From assembly GCA_963422565.1 (NCBI GenBank), contig OY730228.1, forward strand, positions 930,001 to 994,000: a stretch of 64,000 nt of DNA. The letters run 5' to 3'. The notes under the pieces were generated by a model. It saw nothing but the letters and a program-made list of their open reading frames with translations. It was not told the DNA's origin and made no database searches. Source of the stretch: G963422565 sp963422565. GTDB taxonomy: Bacteria > Pseudomonadota > Alphaproteobacteria > MPNO01. The stretch's first letter is position 1, and each line of letters begins with the position of its first letter. Both the position numbers and the translations under genes were made by a program. Positions 59,473-64,000 of this stretch are shown here, piece by piece.

Positions 59473-60492
59473 CTATCCGGTCTCGTCGTCTCCGGGCGCG
59501 TCCGTTCCGTCCGATCTCTCATAGGCCTGGACGATCCTGCGGACCAGACCGTGACGGACGACATCGCCGTCGTCGAACCGCACGACGCGGATGCCGCCGA
59601 CGCCGCCGAGCGTGCGCACGGCATCGCGCAGCCCCGAGACCGCGCCCGACGGCAGATCGACCTGGGTTAGATCGCCAGTCACCACCATGCGCGCGTTCTC
59701 TCCCAACCGGGTGAGAAACATCTTCATCTGAACGTGGGTCGTGTTCTGCGCCTCGTCAAGGATCACGAAGGAATTGGCCAGCGTCCGCCCGCGCATGAAC
59801 GCCAGCGGCGCGATCTCGATCTCGTCGGCGTTCAGACGCTTGCGCACCTGGTCGGGGCGCATCATGTCGTAGAGCGCGTCGTAGAGCGGGCGCAGATAGG
59901 GATCGACCTTGTCGCGCATGTCGCCGGGAAGGAAGCCGAGCCGCTCGCCCGCCTCGACCGCCGGGCGCGACAGCAATATGCGGTCGACCTCCCCGGCGAG
60001 CAGCATCGAAACCGCGCGCGCGACCGCGAGATAGGTCTTGCCGGTTCCCGCCGGCCCGATCCCGAAGACCAGATCGGACTCGTGGAGGGCACGGACATAG
60101 CGCACCTGGGCCGGCGAGCGCGGCGAGATGCGGCGGAGCGGCGTGTTGATGAAGGGGGCCGGCCGAGCCGAGCCCGCGTTGCCGCCGACCGCGGCGCCGG
60201 CGCGCTCGGCCAGGCGGACGCTCGCGTCGACCTCGGCCAGATCGACGCCGAGCCCCGCCTCGAGGCGTTCGTGGAGCGTCTGGAGCGCGGCGCGGGCGGC
60301 CGCGACCCGGCCCATCGGGCCGCTGATCCGCAGCTCACTGCCGCGCGAGGAGATGGACACGTCGAGCTGCTGCTCGAGCCGAGCGAGGTTCCGGTCGAAG
60401 GCGCCGTAAAGCATCGGCAGCAACGCGTTGTCCTCGAAGCGGAGGACGACCTGCCCGTCTTCCGCGTCGGCTGCGCGCGGTTCAGCCCGCAC
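59473..60492 (-). CDS. phoH: PhoH-family ATPase
   Basis: A 339-residue PhoH-like (YbeZ-type) ATPase that partners YbeY in rRNA processing. An N-terminal KH-like part is followed by the ATPase with Walker A GPAGTGKT at 146-153 and Walker B VILDEAQN at 243-250. The GTG start at 60492 lies 11 bases inside miaB; a longer frame upstream is the shadow of miaB. Confidence 0.95.
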   Translation of the reverse strand: MRAEPRAADAEDGQVVLRFEDNALLPMLYGAFDRNLARLEQQLDVSISSRGSELRISGPMGRVAAARAALQTLHERLEAGLGVDLAEVDASVRLAERAGAAVGGNAGSARPAPFINTPLRRISPRSPAQVRYVRALHESDLVFGIGPAGTGKTYLAVARAVSMLLAGEVDRILLSRPAVEAGERLGFLPGDMRDKVDPYLRPLYDALYDMMRPDQVRKRLNADEIEIAPLAFMRGRTLANSFVILDEAQNTTHVQMKMFLTRLGENARMVVTGDLTQVDLPSGAVSGLRDAVRTLGGVGGIRVVRFDDGDVVRHGLVRRIVQAYERSDGTDAPGDDETG

Positions 60493-61855
60493 GGGCCGGC
60501 GCCGGCGCCGGCCCGCCCTCCAGAACGGGCAGGGCGCCGGCGAGCGAGTTGGGATGGGCGGCGACGATGTCGACCTCCCTGACCTCCCCGAAAAGGTCCG
60601 CCGCCCCCGCCGCGCGGTCGACATGGACCGGCTGCAGATAAGGCGACCGGCCGGCGAGCTGGCCCGGGCGGCGGCCGTGCCGGTCGAACAGCACCGCGAG
60701 TCTCCGCCCCACCGCCGCCCGGTTAAACGCGCGCTGCTGCGCGGCGAGGAGGGCCTGAAGGGCGGCGAGCCGATCGGCCTTCTCGGCCTCGCCGATATGC
60801 CCGCCTCGCGCGGCGGCCGGCGTGCCGGGCCGCGGGCTGAACTTGAACGAATAAGCTTGAGCGTAGCCGACCTCGCGGACCAAGGCCAGCGTCTCCTCGA
60901 AGTCGCGCTCGCTCTCGCCCGGAAACCCGACGATGAAGTCGGAGGACAGGGCGATGTCGGGTCGCGCCGCGCGCAACCGCGCGACGAGGCGCAGATAGTC
61001 CTCGGCGCGGTGGCCGCGGCCCATCGCGGCGAGGACCGCATCGGACCCCGACTGGACCGGCAGATGGAGATGGGGCATGAGCTGCGCGACCTCGCCATGG
61101 GAGCCGATCAGCGCCGCGTCCATGTCGCGAGGGTGCGATGTCGTATAGCGGATCCTGAGCTCCGGCGCCATCGCCGCCAGCAGCCTGATCAGCCCGGCCA
61201 AGCCCATTTCGCCGCCAGGCGCGGCGCCCCGATAGGCGTTGACGTTCTGGCCCAGCAGAGCGATCTCGCGCGCCCCGGCGGCGATGAGCCGGCGCGCCTC
61301 GGCGCGGACATCGGCGACCGGGCGCGAGACCTCCGCGCCCCGCGTATAGGGCACGACGCAGAACGCGCAGAACTTGTCGCAGCCCTCCTGGACGGTCAGA
61401 AACGCGACCGGCCCGCGCGGCGCGGACTCCTCCGGCAGACAGTCGAACTTCGACTCGGCCGGGAACTCGGTGTCCACCACAGCGCGCCCGTCCGCCGCGC
61501 GCGCGATCAGCCCCGGCAACCGGTGATAGGTCTGCGGGCCGACGACGACATCGACCCAGGGGGCGCGGCGCAGGATCTCGGCGCCCTCCGCCTGGGCCAC
61601 GCAGCCGGCAACCACGACCACGGGGTGCCGCCGCGTGCCGCGCCCGGTCCGGCCGGCACGCAGCCGTCCGAGATCAGAGAACAGCTTTTCGGCGGCCTTC
61701 TCGCGGATATGGCATGTGTTGAGGACAACGACATCCGCGTCCGCCGCGCTGTCGGTCCGCGCGTAGCCGGCGGGCGCCAGGGCGTCGGCCATGCGGCCGG
61801 CGTCGTAGACGTTCATCTGGCAGCCGTAGCTCTTGATGAAGACCTGCCTGGTCAA
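60482..61855 (-). CDS. miaB: tRNA-2-methylthio-N6-dimethylallyladenosine synthase
   Basis: Radical-SAM methylthiotransferase acting on A37 of tRNAs. Taken from the TTG at 61855 the product has 457 residues: N-terminal cluster cysteines Cys12, Cys48 and Cys85, radical-SAM cluster Cys159, Cys163 and Cys166 (CDKFCAFC), and a C-terminal TRAM domain. An ATG further upstream would lie inside plsC and add an Arg-rich stretch unlike MiaB. Confidence 0.95.
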   Translation of the reverse strand: MTRQVFIKSYGCQMNVYDAGRMADALAPAGYARTDSAADADVVVLNTCHIREKAAEKLFSDLGRLRAGRTGRGTRRHPVVVVAGCVAQAEGAEILRRAPWVDVVVGPQTYHRLPGLIARAADGRAVVDTEFPAESKFDCLPEESAPRGPVAFLTVQEGCDKFCAFCVVPYTRGAEVSRPVADVRAEARRLIAAGAREIALLGQNVNAYRGAAPGGEMGLAGLIRLLAAMAPELRIRYTTSHPRDMDAALIGSHGEVAQLMPHLHLPVQSGSDAVLAAMGRGHRAEDYLRLVARLRAARPDIALSSDFIVGFPGESERDFEETLALVREVGYAQAYSFKFSPRPGTPAAARGGHIGEAEKADRLAALQALLAAQQRAFNRAAVGRRLAVLFDRHGRRPGQLAGRSPYLQPVHVDRAAGAADLFGEVREVDIVAAHPNSLAGALPVLEGGPAPAPARAG

Positions 61856-61925
61856 CTGCGCGGTCCGTCCCGGTTCCCGCCGCCGGCGCGGCGTTCCCGG
61901 CAGCTTGCGGAGGAAGCGGACCCTA

Positions 61926-62768
61926 TCACGGCCGCGTGCGGCGGGACAAAACGCGCCGCGCTCCTCCCTCGACGGCCCGCAACCGTCCGGCATTGGCCGC
62001 CGCCAGACCGTCGGCGACGATCTCGTGGCAGTGGTCCGATAGGGCCTTGCGCGACTCGAACGCGGCGGGCAAGACCGGCGGGTGAAAGGTCAGATCGACC
62101 GAGATCGTGCCGAGACCCGCCACGCCGAACATGTGCGCCGCCATTGCCATCTCGCCGTACCAGGCCACCAGGGGCTTGAACCCGCGCCCGATCGGCATCC
62201 CATCGAGCCTCGTATAGGCGAGCGAGACCGGCTGCAGGACTATCTCGCGCCCGGGCAGCGCCAGCTTGGCGACGCTAAAGAGCGCGCTCTTGAACGGTCT
62301 CACGGTCAGCCCGTCGGCGCTGGTGCCCTCCGGGAACAGGATCAGGTTGTCGCCACGCGCGAGACGGGCGCCGATCTCGTCGCGCTGGGCCGCCGCGCGC
62401 GCGCCGCGCCGCTCGACGAAGACCGTGCGCTGGAGCTTCGCGAGCAGCCCGAACAGCGGCCAGGAGGCGACCTCCGCCTTGGAGATGAAGGAGCCGGGCA
62501 CCTGCGAGGCCAGCACCGCGATATCGAGATAGGAGGCGTGGTTGCATACGAACAGGGTCGGGGCAGCGGTCGAGCGCTGCCCGTGCACGCGCACATCGAG
62601 CCCCAGTATCCGGCAGCATCTGCGGTGGTAAAAGACCGGGAGGCGGACGGCGAGCCGCAGGCCAAGCCGCAGGGCAGCCATCTGGACCGGGATCAGCAGC
62701 AGGGTCAAGGCCAGATAGACCGCGATCCGCAGGATCGCGCGGCCCGGCGAGGCCAGGTCCAACGGCAC
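61926..62768 (-). CDS. 1-acyl-sn-glycerol-3-phosphate acyltransferase (PlsC type)
   Basis: Membrane-associated acyltransferase with an N-terminal hydrophobic segment (about 10-35), the catalytic motif NHASYLD and the acceptor motif FPEGTS; 280 residues. The GTG start directly abuts the stop of the GNAT gene (TGAGTG). In this gene pair, OlsB- and OlsA-like enzymes make ornithine lipids in many alphaproteobacteria, so the second acyl step to ornithine lipid (OlsA) is as likely as phosphatidate synthesis. Confidence 0.9.
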   Translation of the reverse strand: MPLDLASPGRAILRIAVYLALTLLLIPVQMAALRLGLRLAVRLPVFYHRRCCRILGLDVRVHGQRSTAAPTLFVCNHASYLDIAVLASQVPGSFISKAEVASWPLFGLLAKLQRTVFVERRGARAAAQRDEIGARLARGDNLILFPEGTSADGLTVRPFKSALFSVAKLALPGREIVLQPVSLAYTRLDGMPIGRGFKPLVAWYGEMAMAAHMFGVAGLGTISVDLTFHPPVLPAAFESRKALSDHCHEIVADGLAAANAGRLRAVEGGARRVLSRRTRP

Positions 62769-63638
62769 TCAGGGCCGCTCCCGTTCGTAGTGGCGCAGAT
62801 AGCGCTCCGTGACGAGATCGGTCTTGACGATGATCGACACGTCGGTGGTGTTGAACTGGGGGTCGACCACGGCACCGTCGCCGACGAAGCCGCCGAGCCT
62901 AAGATAACCCTTGATGAGCGGCGGGGTCGCCGCCAGAGCGGCGCGCTGGTCGATCGCGGCGCGCGGCAGGATCCGCATGTCGGTGCGGAGGGCCTCGAGC
63001 GCGCGGGGGCGCAGCGCCGGCGGCGCCAGGTGGTGGTAGTGGAGATAGGACAAAGGCAGGCCCAGCACCGCCGGGTCGGTGCCCGGCAGGCTGGCGCAGC
63101 CGAACATCAGGGCGATGTCGTAGCGGAAGACATAGGCGGCGATCGCCCGCCACAGGAGCTTCATCGTCGGCAGGGTGCGGTAGCTCGCCGCGACGCAGGA
63201 CCGGCCGAGCTCGAGCAGCTCCCCCTCATAGCGCTCCAGGCAGGAGATATCGTACTCGCCCGACGTGTAGAACCCGTGGCTGCGCTCGGCTATGCTGCGC
63301 CGCAACAGTCGGTAGGTGCCGACGACGCCGTCCGCCCTGCCCCCGCCGCTCCGGTCGGTGACCAGGATGTGGTCGCAGATTTCGTCGAAACGGTCCATGT
63401 CGCGTTCCAGCTCCGCCGTCTCCGGCGAGGGCTTGGCGCGCATCTCTTCATAGAAGACTCGGTAGCGAAGCGCCTGCGCGGCGGCGATATCCGCCTCGCA
63501 GGCGGCAAACCGGGCCTCCAGCTCGCCCTGCACGATCGGCGGCAGGACGATGCCGAACCGAGCCGCCGCCGGGGCGCCGTCCGCCCGCCGCTCCGTGTCG
63601 GCGCTGGAGATGCCCGGTCGGGCCTCGAGCTTCTTCAA
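62769..63638 (-). CDS. GNAT-family ornithine-acyl[ACP] N-acyltransferase (OlsB type)
   Basis: The 289-residue protein belongs to the OlsB/hemolysin-like acyltransferase family, which attaches 3-hydroxyacyl chains to ornithine in ornithine-lipid synthesis. Motifs seen include ALRYRVFYEEM, ELGRSCVAASYR and LIKGYLRLGG. The only start codon ahead of the conserved region is the TTG at 63638; the fur stop lies in the same frame two codons upstream, so coupling to fur is likely. Pairing with the downstream PlsC-type gene supports ornithine lipid, but this remains inference. Confidence 0.83.
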   Translation of the reverse strand: MKKLEARPGISSADTERRADGAPAAARFGIVLPPIVQGELEARFAACEADIAAAQALRYRVFYEEMRAKPSPETAELERDMDRFDEICDHILVTDRSGGGRADGVVGTYRLLRRSIAERSHGFYTSGEYDISCLERYEGELLELGRSCVAASYRTLPTMKLLWRAIAAYVFRYDIALMFGCASLPGTDPAVLGLPLSYLHYHHLAPPALRPRALEALRTDMRILPRAAIDQRAALAATPPLIKGYLRLGGFVGDGAVVDPQFNTTDVSIIVKTDLVTERYLRHYERERP

Positions 63639-63644
63639 CGCGGT

Positions 63645-64000
63645 CTAGCCGTCGTCGGCGGACGTCGCCCCGCCGTTCGGCGTCTTCGGCACCCCGTAGA
63701 GCTCCAGCCGCTCACCGACGAGCTCGTATCCGAGTTCGTCGGCGATCCGCCGCTTCAGGGCCTCGAGCTCGTCGTTCTCGAACTCCACGATCTCACCGCT
63801 GTCCATGTTGATCAAATGATGGTGGTGATGGTGGCCCTCGCCGGCTTCCTCGTAGCGCGCCCGGCCCTCGCCGAAATCGAGGCGCTCGAGGATCTGGGCC
63901 TGTTCGAGCAACCGGACGGTGCGGTAGACGGTAGCGATGCTGACGCGGCTGTCGATCCGGGCGGCGCGTCGATGAAGCTCCTCGACATCCGGGTGGTCGG
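63645..64000 (-). CDS. fur: Fur-family metal-dependent repressor (5' end outside the window)
   Basis: The C-terminal 117 residues are present; the gene runs off the right edge. The end of the winged helix (SRVSIATVYRTVRLLEQ) and the dimerisation domain with the metal-binding run GHHHHHH and FENDELEALK are seen. The structural-zinc cysteines of E. coli Fur are missing (LINMDSG in place of a CXXC segment), as in other alphaproteobacterial Fur/Mur proteins. It may respond to iron or manganese. Confidence 0.9.
   Translation of the reverse strand, partial: DHPDVEELHRRAARIDSRVSIATVYRTVRLLEQAQILERLDFGEGRARYEEAGEGHHHHHHLINMDSGEIVEFENDELEALKRRIADELGYELVGERLELYGVPKTPNGGATSADDG

Overview
This 64 kb window is from a GC-rich alphaproteobacterium; a Rhodospirillales-like lineage is my inference. 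The evidence is a fused str-S10-spc-alpha ribosomal superoperon with adk after secY and no rpmJ or infA; the order rplQ - Do protease - rarA - rluC; the order fur - GNAT acyltransferase - plsC - miaB - phoH - ybeY - corC - lnt - metK - trmB; and a C-type rpsN. Nearly every gene is on the minus strand. I see no CRISPR array, rRNA gene, insertion sequence or prophage.

Layout. 23-3734: rluC, rarA and a Do-type protease. 4019-22304: ribosomal protein genes with rpoA, adk, secY, tuf and fusA, read from a strong sigma70-type promoter near 22.47 kb, with a second promoter candidate before rpsM. 22714-35855: tRNA-Tyr, tRNA-Gly, a second tuf, tRNA-Trp, secE, nusG, rplKAJL and rpoBC, read from a strong promoter at 35.9 kb. 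36023-36838: an rlmB-type rRNA methyltransferase on the plus strand.

36941-54157 is the accessory part. It holds a UbiD-type decarboxylase, a three-subunit molybdenum hydroxylase (CoxL/S/M type), a 58-residue unknown protein, two ornithine-cyclodeaminase-family enzymes, a TctABC tricarboxylate-type transporter, a Gfo/Idh/MocA oxidoreductase, a dihydroorotate-dehydrogenase-like pair (PyrD/PyrK type), a TPR-2OG-Fe(II) oxygenase, an alpha/beta hydrolase and a PDZ protein with a wrecked trypsin triad. My reading, which is inference, is that the first part is a pathway importing and breaking down a (probably N-heteroaromatic) carboxylic acid by uptake, hydroxylation, decarboxylation, ring reduction and handling of a cyclic imine. 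54454-64000 returns to conserved housekeeping genes: trmB, metK, lnt, corC, ybeY, phoH, miaB, plsC, an OlsB-like acyltransferase and a fur gene cut by the window edge.

The most notable signals are: two DNA-identical tuf copies whose coding strand almost lacks C-ending codons, ending in an abrupt switch to normal codon use in the last 26 codons; apparent single-base deletions in the essential genes rpoB and rplA; an undescribed combination of catabolic enzymes including a DHOD paralogue with altered pocket residues; and a family of C/G-rich hairpin repeats in the long intergenic gaps of the superoperon.
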